DNA of 64,000 nt, taken from contig JAIVJV010000015.1 in assembly GCA_020199835.1 (NCBI GenBank), positions 1-64,000 of the forward strand. The letters run 5' to 3'. The DNA is from Acidobacteriota bacterium. Its GTDB lineage: Bacteria > Acidobacteriota > Blastocatellia > Pyrinomonadales > Pyrinomonadaceae. Position numbers and translations under genes: made by a program. Below the pieces are notes generated by a model. The model saw only the letters and a list, made by a program, of their open reading frames with translations. It was not told where the DNA came from and made no database searches. How positions within the stretch are numbered: the stretch's first letter is position 1; every line of letters starts with the position of its first letter. This document shows positions 52,457 to 62,190 of the stretch, piece by piece.

Positions 52457-53497
52457 AAACACTACGTGGGATTAGCCCGTGGTCCATTAGAACACGATCA
52501 CAACGCTGACGATACACACAATAGAATGCATTTCATCATTGTTCTGTGAGACGTCGCACTGCCGTCCTGAGGGTAGCACTTTCCAGAACACCAATGGCGA
52601 GGCGTTTTCCGTTCAACTTAACAGTGATTAGTGAACATACCACCGAGGTGGGCCAAGCCACAAGAATGCGGTCGTTTATACCAGCTTCGATTACAGAATC
52701 CTGCACTACTTTCACAAATGAGAGGATATGTTCTTTGTCTACCTTTCCAAGCCATGACAGAAACGCCATTTAGGACCAACGATAATTATCTCGGTTCGTA
52801 AGTTTAGCGAGTTAAAGGACAAGATCGATGCGTCGTTGACGAACGTGAGTACTGTAGGGTTGAGTAACAAGGCCAATGCAATCAAAGCACCGGCCTTTTT
52901 GCTTTTCGAAGCACGCCGACGCTGGACAAGGCGCATGGTCCGACGTTTCGCTCCCTTAGCCTGAATGTCAGACATCCACTTCGTAAACAATGATCAGACA
53001 GCCAAGTCATAACAGGGTGTCTACACAATATGAGCTTTCCACTAAAAGTGGACAGTCGAACCTCATGATATGAGTAAATTTCTTGCTTTTCTACTTGTAT
53101 TGAGTCAGGGGTAGGAATAGGGGTACATTTTGGCTCCACCTCAATGAAAGCGTGATTTTATAAGGCTGCCCGCTTGGCTCAGTTATAGAGCACTCACCCG
53201 TATGTTGCATGAATAAAGGACTTATCGTTTCGTTCGTTTTTAACTTGCGCTCAAAATGCGCTCTTTTCCTAGCTGGTCCATATCCCCGCAAAATGTAATG
53301 ATTTTTCACTTACTGAAGCGGCTTGAGGAGATTGCCGTGAGGTAATCGATCGAACTCTTTCAAGTTAATATCAGGCACTTAGCAGATGTCAATCACTTTG
53401 CTCCGCGTAAGTCGCGCCGAAGCCCAATTCTCGCTTAGAATTCAGTCTGATCATCTCTGCGATCTAGAACTCAACTTCAAACAAAAAAGGACTCCTC
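52457..53497. other. Gene-poor region with a tRNA-like 5' fragment
   Basis: About 1 kb without a supported gene. A 77-codon frame on the minus strand (52536-52769) has no recognisable family. At 53164-53202 the plus strand reads GGCTGCCCGCTTGGCTCAG then TTATAGAGCACTCACCCGT. This resembles a tRNA 5' half with D-arm and a CGT anticodon (tRNA-Thr-like), but no matching 3' half follows. It may mark a former insertion point before the next genes. Confidence 0.45.
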
Positions 53498-54730
53498 ATG
53501 AAAACCCCCAACGATAGCGAAGAAATTCTGGAGGAATTAAAGCGTGCCTCCCGATTCAGGCATCCCAAGAATGTAAATACCTCGACGGTTGACAGATTGA
53601 TCGAAAGCAACTGGTGTAGCAAAGAAGATTTAGTCCTCGCGTACACCGATCTGCAGAACCCTGATCTCGATCGCGCTGTGGTCTTATTCCAACTTCCTTT
53701 TTCGATGCGACTGCCCGACAAATGGCTAAAGGTACGGTCAGAATACGGCAATCCGTACATGCGTTTCCGATCGGTCCCGATCTCGCGCTCTTCAGAGAAC
53801 GAATTCACTGCTGATTCGAGTGAGTCACCGAATCTGACTCAGGTTCTGATGTCATACCAATTGTGGGACAGGAGGAGGCAATTGTATGGCCCTTACTTGG
53901 AGGCGCTAGCCGAGCCACAACAGGTCGTAAAAACCAAATTCAAGAGCACTGGTTTCCTTAATGCTGTCGAATTCGAGCAGGATCTCATTAAGCGCCTTCG
54001 TCTTCAGAGCTTACAAGTGCTCAAAGACTTCATACCTACTTACCGCGTTACTTGCAGAGATCCGTTCGCTTTTGCTCCGGAGAGGTTAGACCACTTCTTC
54101 CTGATGGTGAAGAACGGCAAAATCGTCATAAGAGATCTCATCAGTTCAGGAACAGTAAATCAGCCAAAGGCGTTGAAGCCTCCTCCAGATTACTCACGAA
54201 ACTTTACTAACTTGCGGAATCGGCTAAAGGCCCCCTGGCGACCAAGCATCTACGAAACCTATCTGATGGAGGCTGCGCGCCAAATAGAAGTCGGTGCACC
54301 GAATTTGGCGATGGTACAGATCGTGATGATACTAGATTGGTTTGCCAACGAGATTATTGAGAACCACTTGCTAAAAAAGATGAAAGGTGCACTTGACATT
54401 TATTCGGGGGCATATCGCTTGACCGAGGAATACCTGTGGGAAGATGAAAGGGACCGAATCGTACCTTCCACCGAAGAGAAATATCTAAAGTACTTCCCGG
54501 TCATCGGAATCTCTCTAACGTCCAGTCTAATTGGGGATCTCAGGACCATGCTTAAGCGTCGAAATGAAATCATCCACCGCAGCCAAGCGGCAACTATAGA
54601 TCCCACGATAGCTATGGATACGTTGGAAGCAGGGATGAGTATCATTCGTCACTGCATGGATTGCTTATTGAAAAAGAATAAGCGTCAGAAGGGTAAACTC
54701 GAGGTCGAAGTGAAATCGGATCTCGAATAG
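53498..54730 (+). CDS. HEPN-like domain protein of unknown function
   Basis: A protein of 410 residues. The C-terminal third is helical and holds LRTMLKRRNEIIHRSQAAT, where R-N-E-I-I-H fits the R-x4-H motif of HEPN-type nucleases or RNA-binding domains. It is followed by a long helix (MDTLEAGMSIIRHCMDCLL), as in Abi and toxin-associated HEPN proteins. The N-terminal 250 residues have no family that I recognise. No second toxin-antitoxin gene with a clear partner fold lies beside it. Lower GC than the neighbours and the tRNA-like fragment upstream suggest acquired DNA. A defence or RNA-processing role is possible but unproved. Confidence 0.75.
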   Translation: MKTPNDSEEILEELKRASRFRHPKNVNTSTVDRLIESNWCSKEDLVLAYTDLQNPDLDRAVVLFQLPFSMRLPDKWLKVRSEYGNPYMRFRSVPISRSSENEFTADSSESPNLTQVLMSYQLWDRRRQLYGPYLEALAEPQQVVKTKFKSTGFLNAVEFEQDLIKRLRLQSLQVLKDFIPTYRVTCRDPFAFAPERLDHFFLMVKNGKIVIRDLISSGTVNQPKALKPPPDYSRNFTNLRNRLKAPWRPSIYETYLMEAARQIEVGAPNLAMVQIVMILDWFANEIIENHLLKKMKGALDIYSGAYRLTEEYLWEDERDRIVPSTEEKYLKYFPVIGISLTSSLIGDLRTMLKRRNEIIHRSQAATIDPTIAMDTLEAGMSIIRHCMDCLLKKNKRQKGKLEVEVKSDLE

Positions 54731-54975
54731 GCAGGTAAGATGTTAGTCGATCCGCACGCAGACCGTGAGTTAGCACTTTTTCGAGACTTCGCCCTAGTCT
54801 GCCCATTGGGAATCGAAAGGAAATCGACTGAAAAAACGCGATCCGCCCGAGGCGGACATTCTTTGCAGAATCGCCGACGGCTCCGCGCTAGCTTTCGAAA
54901 TGGTGGAATTGGTCGATCAAGCTCGAATGCTCGGAGAATGTATTTGAGACAGTACCGCTGGAGTCGCGTCCACGG

Positions 54976-55323
54976 TTGGTTGAGAGGTTGAGAGAATATG
55001 TGACGTATGAGAGGACGCGGCAGTACGAAAAGCTTTACGAATCACTCTATGAGCGCGATGACAAGAACGTCGGCAAGGAAGTCTACTCGAAGTTACGGAT
55101 GCAGACTGAAGGTCGAAGGGGTGTCATTCAGGAGTTTGCGCCTACGTCCATCATTGGCATCACGCTCAACGCGGGCGACGCGCCGACTTTCAGTTTAACG
55201 GGGCAGGCCAAAGTGTTGTTGAAAGGCCGGACTGTTAAAAAGGAAATGACTATGAGCGCAAGACTTCAAGATGGAGAGTGGTATTTCTCTGAGTTATTAG
55301 AATCGTACCTACACATAGACTGA
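54976..55323 (+). CDS. Hypothetical protein, possibly 5'-truncated
   Basis: A frame of 115 residues from TTG 54976. The same frame is open 88 bases further upstream (after a TAG at about 54888) but has no ATG there. The product begins with a charged helix (ERLREYVTYERTRQYEKLYESL) and continues with strands (GVIQEFAPTSIIGITLNAG, FSLTGQAKVLLKGR, GEWYFSELLESYL), an NTF2-like alpha+beta pattern. No family assigned. The lack of a good start suggests a truncated or remnant gene. About 245 bases between it and the HEPN-like gene hold nothing clear. Confidence 0.5.
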   Translation: MVERLREYVTYERTRQYEKLYESLYERDDKNVGKEVYSKLRMQTEGRRGVIQEFAPTSIIGITLNAGDAPTFSLTGQAKVLLKGRTVKKEMTMSARLQDGEWYFSELLESYLHID

Positions 55324-55454
55324 AACCTATCCCAAATCATCACTTAGATTTCTGCTTAGCTTTGGCCTCGGTGAGAGTTCGCAAAGCCATCAGCTTGATC
55401 CGAATCAAATAAGCGTTTCCAGCATTGCCGACTTCTCTGTTCACTGGCTAGAGA

Positions 55455-56048
55455 TCATCGTCCCCAAGTCTCCACACGTTTCTTCATCACTTCTGTGCCG
55501 GCACGCGTTTTGATCTTCAACCAGTCTTTAGTCCGCCCTCCAACGTAGCGGCTATCCGCCTTCTTACCGACAATTCCCTCGAGTCCCGCTTTCTCAATCG
55601 TGATAAATAGCTCCTTCCCTTCTTGCACAACGTGATCCGTATACCTGATGCGAGGCGATTTCTTCAGAATGCGTTTAAGCACTCCCTTCCGAAAGACCAG
55701 CGGCTCATTTCTAAGATCGTTACCGTTCAGCATCAAGCAGTCAAAGACAAAGTAAACGATGAAGCATAGTTTTCTGTTTTGCAGCTTCTCGAAGCACGGA
55801 AGATTGTTCTCATCTAGTCCAACGATTTCACCGTCGAGAATCGTTGAGTGTGCTTTGATCGATCTGTGAATTGTAGTCAGTTCCGGAAAGCGTTTGGTGA
55901 GTTCTTTCTTACTGCGGGACATAAAGCGAACCGAGTCATCTTCGATCAAGCATAACGCTCTATAACCATCCCACTTCGGCTCAAAGATCCAGGCTGGATC
56001 AGAGAAAGGGAACTTTCTCGCCGTTGGAAGCATAAATTCTAATTGCAC
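55455..56048 (-). CDS. Short ATP-dependent DNA ligase (adenylation domain only)
   Basis: A protein of 197 residues matching the nucleotidyltransferase domain of LigD-type ATP-dependent ligases. The active-site Lys is K25 in FEPKWDGYRAL; then come SRSKKELTKRFPEL, ILDGEIVGLDENNLPCFEKLQ, VYFVFDCLMLNG and EGIVGKKADSRYVGGRTKDWLKIK, covering motifs I to V. The C-terminal OB domain that most ligases need is absent; the frame ends with a short basic tail (VMKKRVETWGR). Short forms like this occur in soil bacteria, so it need not be truncated. No Ku gene is in the window. Confidence 0.85.
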   Translation of the reverse strand: MQLEFMLPTARKFPFSDPAWIFEPKWDGYRALCLIEDDSVRFMSRSKKELTKRFPELTTIHRSIKAHSTILDGEIVGLDENNLPCFEKLQNRKLCFIVYFVFDCLMLNGNDLRNEPLVFRKGVLKRILKKSPRIRYTDHVVQEGKELFITIEKAGLEGIVGKKADSRYVGGRTKDWLKIKTRAGTEVMKKRVETWGR

Positions 56049-56447
56049 CTAACAAGCATATCGGCTTTGTTGTCGATGAAGTGAAGAATTCTGCTGCAAG
56101 AGATCTTGCAGATTCGAAGATCATCCAAATTTTTATTTGGACCAACCAAACTATTCGCCACCGCCAAAAAATTTTTTGACTATGACACTTTATACATCAC
56201 TAACTATGCACGCCATTTAGTTGCACTTGCTCGTTTTCTTGCGAACCCTCTCTCTTATAAAGGTGATTTTTTGTTAAGAAAAACCTGCTAGAATTTTGCC
56301 GCGTTGCTCGCTTTGCGCCATCCCTGGCGCTTCAAAATAAGTCTCCCCAAATGCATCCATCTGCGTTTAAAGGTATGACTCCGTTTATTGATTTCGTAAA
56401 TGGCGGCAAGCAGAACATCCTAGTAACCAAGCGTCAGCGTTTAGAAT
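56049..56447. other. Intergenic region upstream of the hybrid kinase; AT palindrome
   Basis: No gene in 400 bases. CAAAAAATTTTTTG at 56165-56178 is a perfect 14-base palindrome directly before TTGACT. No clear promoter pair is readable and nothing else stands out. Confidence 0.4.
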
Positions 56448-58949
56448 ATGAAACAAAGCCCCTCCCACACCATTCTTGCTGTAAACGATCGTCAGGACCA
56501 ACTAAGAGAGCTGGCTTCTACCCTTGAGATAGCCGAATTCACGGTCCTCAAAGCCACCAATCTAACCGCCGCGCTCAGACTCGCGAACGAGCAGCAACCT
56601 GATCTCATCGTTATCGATCTCTCTAGACAACACACTGCCTTAGACCTTCGTCGCCGCGTTAGGTCTGATCAACAATTAGCCGATACTCCTATACTTGTAA
56701 TCAACGTCACCACAGCAAGCAATCTAAACGACTTCGACATTGATTCAACGAAAGACGATCTTCTCGAAACGCCTTACCAACCCATCACACTCGCGGCCAA
56801 GGTGGCAAGACTGGTGGAACGTAAACGAACCCACGATGCACAACAGCGCTACTTTGAGTTGTTCCACAATGCGAATGACGTTGTGTACACACACGATCTG
56901 GAAGGACGCTACACTTCGCTTAATGCGCGTGGACAAGAAATAACCGGCTATTCGGTTGAGGAAATTGCTGATGTACATTTCAAGGATCTAGCCAGCCCTG
57001 AAGACGTCGCACTCGCTTACCGCATGCTTGAGAAAAAGCTAAAGGAAGGCGTGCCCAATACTGTTTACGAATTGTCCGTCAGGGCAAAAGATGGGACCAT
57101 GATCCCATGGGAAGTCAACTCGCAACTAATTTATCGAAATGGTAAACCTGTAGGGGTCCAAGGCATCGCTCGCGACATTCGGTCACGTAAAGCGGCTGAA
57201 GAACAGCTACTACAACTGGAACGAAAAGCTAAAACTGAATACAAAATTCTGGTCGAACGCATCGCTCAACTTGCCCAGGTTCTCGCTTCAGCTCGACAGT
57301 TAGAACAGATTTTCAACGCGCTGCTTGAGTTCACGAAGATTTCACTTCCCTGCGACGCTTTAAGCATTGCACTTTATGATCACGAAACAGTAGAAGTTAC
57401 ACCACACTTCCTCTGGCTGGGAGGAAAGAACATTGACCTCACTAATGCTGAGCCGTTTCCTATAACAAACAACTCCGATATTCGCCGGGCAATCCTCTCG
57501 GCAGAAACTATAATTTCAGCATCATCAACGCACCATTCGATTCCACTACTTCTCCAAAGCACAGAAGCAATAATTCTCTCTTCATCGATGATTGTTCCGA
57601 TGACGATCATGGGCCGCACAATCGGCATACTCGAAATTCAATCCGTCGATAAGGATGCGTACCAGGAAGAAGACGCAGTCGCTGTCCAGATGGCCGCAAA
57701 CCTAGCCGCCAACACTATTGAAAACGTGCGCCTGCTCAACCGTGAACGTGATCAGGAAACACAACTTCGGCAAGCACAAAAAATGGAGGCGATCGGGCAA
57801 CTCGCCGGCGGTGTCGCCCACGACTTCAATAACTTTGTAACGACGATGTATGGGCTCTGCGACGCACTTCTTCGCGGTCTTGAACAATCAAATCCTTTAC
57901 GTCGATACGTGTTCGAAATGAAGCAATCTGCTACGCGAGTAGCGAATCTTACCAAACAGCTCCTTGCATTTGGTCGCAAACAGGTGCTCAAGCCCGAGAA
58001 GCTAAACCTCAATACCGTGTTAACACAAATCATGGACCAATTGCTTGCCCGTACAATCGGCGAACACATTTCAATTGTATCCAACCTCGCCGACGATCTA
58101 CCTCAAATCATTGCCGATAAAAGTCAGCTCGAACAAATAGTCATTAACCTCGCGATAAACGCGCGCGATGCGATTCCAAATATCGGCACAATCACGATTG
58201 AAACATCGGTCGTTAACCCCGACAGGAAGGAGGGACGGAAACAAACAATCAACAGAAACCATCCCGTCGTTCAACTTTCAATTAGTGACACGGGCATAGG
58301 CATGAGTCCCGACTTACAGAAACACATTTTCGAGCCATTTTTCACCACAAAAGGCGAGGGTGGGACTGGTTTAGGATTGTCGACCGTTTACGGTTGCGTT
58401 AAACAATCTGGTGGCTCTATTTCGGTAGACAGCAAGGAAGGACACGGCACTACTTTCCATATCCAGTTTCCTGTTGCAAAAGATGACTCTCCAGATCACG
58501 CTGCTGTTGATACGAAACCGGATGCAGTCGACGGACTGCTACATGGTAAACAAACGATTCTAATCGCTGAAGACGATACATCACTTCGTCACGTATTGAC
58601 GGAAGAACTCACTAATGCCGGATATACAATCATCGAAGCCATCAATGGCGCAGATGCGCTTGAACTATTCAAGCAACACAACGAACGGATACAGTTAGTA
58701 ATTACGGACGTCTTAATGCCGAAAATGAACGGTCGCGATCTCGCGCTTCTGATCTCAGACATCCAATCCGGCGTGCATATTCTCTACATCTCTGGTTATG
58801 CTAAAGACGTAATAACTGATCACGGCGTTCTTCGCGAAGGAGTACACTTCCTGGAAAAACCTTTCGATAGCAACGATCTTCTCCACACTGTTCGGCAAAT
58901 CTTTACTGAACAACAAGAAGTGTTTACTGAACAACAAGTCGTTCATTAG
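56448..58949 (+). CDS. Hybrid sensor histidine kinase, REC-PAS-GAF-HisKA-HATPase-REC
   Basis: A cytoplasmic kinase of 833 residues without membrane helices. Domain order: receiver (about 8-122; phospho-Asp candidate in DLIVIDLS), PAS (about 132-250; YFELFHNANDVVYTHDLEGR), GAF (about 275-430), HisKA with H-box GQLAGGVAHDFNNFV, HATPase with N-box INLAINARDAI, SDTGIGM, EPFFTTKGEGGTGLGLS, and a C-terminal receiver (about 705-825; Asp in LVITDVLMPKMNGRD). All catalytic boxes are intact. It precedes a second, partly degenerate kinase by about 55 bases and a convergent sigma-54 activator gene, which could be its output partner through phosphorelay. Confidence 0.92.
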   Translation: MKQSPSHTILAVNDRQDQLRELASTLEIAEFTVLKATNLTAALRLANEQQPDLIVIDLSRQHTALDLRRRVRSDQQLADTPILVINVTTASNLNDFDIDSTKDDLLETPYQPITLAAKVARLVERKRTHDAQQRYFELFHNANDVVYTHDLEGRYTSLNARGQEITGYSVEEIADVHFKDLASPEDVALAYRMLEKKLKEGVPNTVYELSVRAKDGTMIPWEVNSQLIYRNGKPVGVQGIARDIRSRKAAEEQLLQLERKAKTEYKILVERIAQLAQVLASARQLEQIFNALLEFTKISLPCDALSIALYDHETVEVTPHFLWLGGKNIDLTNAEPFPITNNSDIRRAILSAETIISASSTHHSIPLLLQSTEAIILSSSMIVPMTIMGRTIGILEIQSVDKDAYQEEDAVAVQMAANLAANTIENVRLLNRERDQETQLRQAQKMEAIGQLAGGVAHDFNNFVTTMYGLCDALLRGLEQSNPLRRYVFEMKQSATRVANLTKQLLAFGRKQVLKPEKLNLNTVLTQIMDQLLARTIGEHISIVSNLADDLPQIIADKSQLEQIVINLAINARDAIPNIGTITIETSVVNPDRKEGRKQTINRNHPVVQLSISDTGIGMSPDLQKHIFEPFFTTKGEGGTGLGLSTVYGCVKQSGGSISVDSKEGHGTTFHIQFPVAKDDSPDHAAVDTKPDAVDGLLHGKQTILIAEDDTSLRHVLTEELTNAGYTIIEAINGADALELFKQHNERIQLVITDVLMPKMNGRDLALLISDIQSGVHILYISGYAKDVITDHGVLREGVHFLEKPFDSNDLLHTVRQIFTEQQEVFTEQQVVH

Positions 58950-59003
58950 GCACACGGCGAGCTATATCTTCTCACCGGGGTCTTACGCTAATCCTTTAAC
59001 TAT

Positions 59004-60722
59004 GTGTCGATCATTACTGGAAAACCGCGGACGCCAACAAATATGGCAACGAGAGCACACGATCAAATCTTCGGCCTGCACCCTGCGGCGACAACATTCC
59101 GATCCGCAACAGATCTACTTATTGAACCAGTCTTTCTAATCGATCGTTCCCATCGCGTAATCCTTGCAAATAACGCAGCCCAAACAACGATAGGCTTGCC
59201 CGAATCCGCACTTCTGACTCAACCAATCGAAACGATTCTTTCTCTCAAACGTCCTCAACACGCAAAATCCACTCGCTTCAAACTACCTAATTCAGAGCTT
59301 CTGAGTCTTCCGGTCACGGTCCATGACATTAAGCTCTATGCAACGTTCTTTCCCCTGGTTAATCTCACCTTCTTCCGCGAACTCAAACCTCGACCCACAG
59401 CTCTCGTCATTCTGAGAGCCCTCGCATCGGCCCAATCTCCCGATCACACGACCGCGAGCATCTACTTACAATTGATAGGTCAGTTAGCGATGAGGATCGC
59501 TCACGATCTGAGCAACTCTCTTACAAGCATTATTGGGAACGCCGAACTAATTAAGGAACAACTCGACGAGTTATTGACCTCACCGACACCGGAAGTCATT
59601 CGTTCGTTACAGGCTAATGGCCTACCTGAACTTGACGATGTAATTCGGAAGTCCCAGGAGATGGCGCAATTCATCACAACTCTGCGTGAATACGCGCGGC
59701 AATCCCCTCACAAGACAAATACTCTGGATCTAAACAGTGCAATAAACGAAACTCTCAGCATAGCCAGAAGCTTGCTCGGTCCGAAAATACAAATTGACTT
59801 CCTCCCTTCCGACGAGCTTCCTCGAGTCTACATGGATCGACTCAGAATAGAGCAAATACTCCTCAGCATCTTGCTTAACTGCAAAAACGCAATGCCCTCT
59901 GGGGGTCGCATCACAATCCAAACTGAACATGCCACTCTCGATTCAGAATTCATAAGAACACACCGAGGCGCACGTCCAGGAACTTACTCACGGTTAAGCA
60001 TTACAGATTCAAGTATCGGAATGGATTCAAACCAGATGGCCGGGATATTTGACTTTCCCACGAGTGATTTAATCGACTCGCCTAGTCTTTTGGGACTCCC
60101 AATAGTCTACTCAATAGTCAAACGATATGACGGCTATATTGACGTGGAGAGCTGGACCGGCAAGGGAACACGTTACGATATCTACATTCCTCCCATCGCA
60201 CCATCGTCTTCATTCCCTGGGTCACGATTTGCTTCTTCGCCCGTACAGTTCCCTTCACAGCAACTGGCGCCGGACGCTGAATCGTCTCTCATTCTTGTCG
60301 CTGAGGATGATACCGATGTACAGCGAACTATCGAAAGGTATCTTTCAAGAGCCGGTTATCGAACGGTCTTCACGGCCGATGGCAACGACGCTTTAATCCT
60401 ATACCGACAACATAAACCAGACTTGTTAATCGCCGATCTCGGTCTCCCAGGTATCGATGGCCGTGCCTTATCAAAAACAATCCAGCAGGAGTTTCCGTCC
60501 GCCCAAATACTTCTCACGAGCGGATACCCAATTGATTTGGACTCCACCGGAAAAACACCGGACGGTTTCAACTTCGTCCATAAACCATTCGAGCCACCAC
60601 ACCGGCTCACGGCCACAATAGAACGAATGCTCTCACTAAATCACAATCTGCGGAACGACCCTCCACCTAGCCAAATGAGTTCGAAGACGAACTCCGCAAC
60701 AAAACGGCTTCGAAAAGCTTAA
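59004..60722 (+). CDS. Histidine-kinase-like protein with degenerate ATP-binding domain, PAS-HisKA-HATPase-REC
   Basis: A protein of about 572 residues starting at GTG 59004 or ATG 59043. A PAS-like region (about 30-110) is followed by HisKA with MRIAHDLSNSLTSIIG, which keeps the phospho-accepting His. In the HATPase domain the N-box is LLNCKNAMPSGG. DTGxG is replaced by TDSSIGMD, the F-box by FDFPTSDL and the GLGL loop by LLGLPIVYSIV, so ATP binding is doubtful. A C-terminal receiver (about 425-545) has LLIADLGLPGIDGRAL with its Asp and a conserved Lys (FVHKPFEP). It could serve as a phosphorelay or scaffold partner for the intact kinase upstream. Its 3' end overlaps the convergent NtrC-like gene by 4 bases. 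Confidence 0.85.
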   Translation: MSIITGKPRTPTNMATRAHDQIFGLHPAATTFRSATDLLIEPVFLIDRSHRVILANNAAQTTIGLPESALLTQPIETILSLKRPQHAKSTRFKLPNSELLSLPVTVHDIKLYATFFPLVNLTFFRELKPRPTALVILRALASAQSPDHTTASIYLQLIGQLAMRIAHDLSNSLTSIIGNAELIKEQLDELLTSPTPEVIRSLQANGLPELDDVIRKSQEMAQFITTLREYARQSPHKTNTLDLNSAINETLSIARSLLGPKIQIDFLPSDELPRVYMDRLRIEQILLSILLNCKNAMPSGGRITIQTEHATLDSEFIRTHRGARPGTYSRLSITDSSIGMDSNQMAGIFDFPTSDLIDSPSLLGLPIVYSIVKRYDGYIDVESWTGKGTRYDIYIPPIAPSSSFPGSRFASSPVQFPSQQLAPDAESSLILVAEDDTDVQRTIERYLSRAGYRTVFTADGNDALILYRQHKPDLLIADLGLPGIDGRALSKTIQQEFPSAQILLTSGYPIDLDSTGKTPDGFNFVHKPFEPPHRLTATIERMLSLNHNLRNDPPPSQMSSKTNSATKRLRKA

Positions 60723-62170
60723 TGCCTTTTTTTCGAATCAACCGCAAATCGCCTATTCCAACCTTTCTTTTTTACCAGTTCATTGATGGTACTGCGGTGT
60801 ACGTCCAGGATCTCCGCCGCTCGAGTCCTGTTTCCTCCGCACCGCCTCAAAACCTCTAAGCAATATTCGTCGCCCGCTTCACGCAATGTTCGCAGAGGCT
60901 CTGAACCACCAACCACAGCTTCTTCCGCTTTCAAGTCGATCCTCAACGCGTTCGGCAAATCGCTAACTAACACCATCCGATTGCAACCTTGAACAGCCGA
61001 ATCGATCACTGAATTGAGTTCTCGTACATTTCCCGGCCAACCATAACACCGAAGCGCCTTGATTACTCCTTTAGAAAACACCACTGGACGTCCGGTCTTC
61101 CTCACCGTACGGTGGGCGAAGTAAATCGCTAACGGTTCAATGTCCTCTGGCCGATCCTTTAAGCCAGGTAAAGCGATCACCGAACGATTCAGGCGATAGT
61201 AAAGATCCTCTCTGAATCGACCACCCGCGACCTCTGCCGCAAGATCTCGATTACTTGACGCAATCACTCGCACATCAAGTTCGATCTCCTGACTAGATCC
61301 CACGCGCGTGATTCGATGCTCCTGCAAGACGCGCAATAACTTCACCTGAAACGCACCGCTCGTTTCTGTAATCTCGTCAAGAAAGATCGTCCCACGTTGA
61401 GCCACTTCGAAAAAACCTTTGTGATCACTACTAGCCCCCGTAAACGATCCCTTCTCATGACCGAAGAGGCTTGATTCGATCAGCTCGTGCGGAACGGCGC
61501 CGCAATTCACAGGAACAAAGGTTTCTTTTGCCCGCTCACTCATCTCGTGTATCTTGCGAGCAATTACTTCCTTGCCAGTTCCCGATGGCCCTGTCACAAG
61601 CACACTTCCTGTCTGATTCGCTAACTTCCGAAGCTCCAGAGCAATCCGGATCATCTGCGGACTGTGGGCCACTAATACCTCATCAGATCCTAATGAACCA
61701 TCGATCACCGGGCCCGCACCCTCGCCCTTACGGAATGAGTCAGACAATATCGGATACCTTCGAAACACAACATCTCTTATTTCACTTATGCCACATGGTT
61801 TTGGAAGGTACGCAAAAGCACCACCGGCAAGGGCTTCTTCTGCATTTGAAAAATTTCCCTGGCCGGTCACTATGATCACAGGCAATGCGGGTCGCTGCCT
61901 CAGGATTTCCGTCGAAAAGGTTACCCCGTCTCCATCCGGTAAACACCGATCCAAAAAAACCATCGAGAAGTTTTCCCCGGAGTCGAATCGATCACGAGCA
62001 TGACCCAATGTTTCGGATTCAACTACCTTTAGATTCAGCCGGCGCAAGCACCTGCTAATAACTGAGCGAACGTCTACTTCGTCGTCAACGATAAGTACTG
62101 GCAGATCTGCAGGGTAGTCGTCGATGAGACCCTCAAGTGAAACCGCAGCACTCACAGCAGCGCTTGTCAT
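60719..62170 (-). CDS. Sigma-54-dependent response regulator (NtrC family)
   Basis: A protein of 483 residues: receiver domain (about 23-135; phospho-Asp in MVFLDRCLPDGDG, conserved Lys in YLPKPCG), AAA+ domain (about 168-400), and a FIS-type helix-turn-helix (about 430-475; CGGNRTRAAEILDVHRSTIN). In the AAA+ part are the Walker A GPSGTGKEVIAR, the sigma-54 contact loop as GSFTGA (normally GAFTGA), Walker B GTIFLDEITE, and the arginine finger region FREDLYYRLN. It activates sigma-54 RNA polymerase when phosphorylated, probably by the adjacent kinases. A sigma-54-like promoter with an upstream palindrome lies in front of the prepilin gene 1 kb away, a likely target. Confidence 0.93.
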   Translation of the reverse strand: MTSAAVSAAVSLEGLIDDYPADLPVLIVDDEVDVRSVISRCLRRLNLKVVESETLGHARDRFDSGENFSMVFLDRCLPDGDGVTFSTEILRQRPALPVIIVTGQGNFSNAEEALAGGAFAYLPKPCGISEIRDVVFRRYPILSDSFRKGEGAGPVIDGSLGSDEVLVAHSPQMIRIALELRKLANQTGSVLVTGPSGTGKEVIARKIHEMSERAKETFVPVNCGAVPHELIESSLFGHEKGSFTGASSDHKGFFEVAQRGTIFLDEITETSGAFQVKLLRVLQEHRITRVGSSQEIELDVRVIASSNRDLAAEVAGGRFREDLYYRLNRSVIALPGLKDRPEDIEPLAIYFAHRTVRKTGRPVVFSKGVIKALRCYGWPGNVRELNSVIDSAVQGCNRMVLVSDLPNALRIDLKAEEAVVGGSEPLRTLREAGDEYCLEVLRRCGGNRTRAAEILDVHRSTINELVKKKGWNRRFAVDSKKRH

Positions 62171-62190
62171 AAAATTCTTCGTCTCCTCAG

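Noticed and set aside
52536..52769. Minus-strand frame of 77 codons
   Set aside because: Plausible composition, but no family, no neighbours on the same strand and no clear ribosome site.
56165..56178. AT palindrome as an operator
   Set aside because: CAAAAAATTTTTTG is a simple A/T run palindrome that arises easily by chance; no second copy found.
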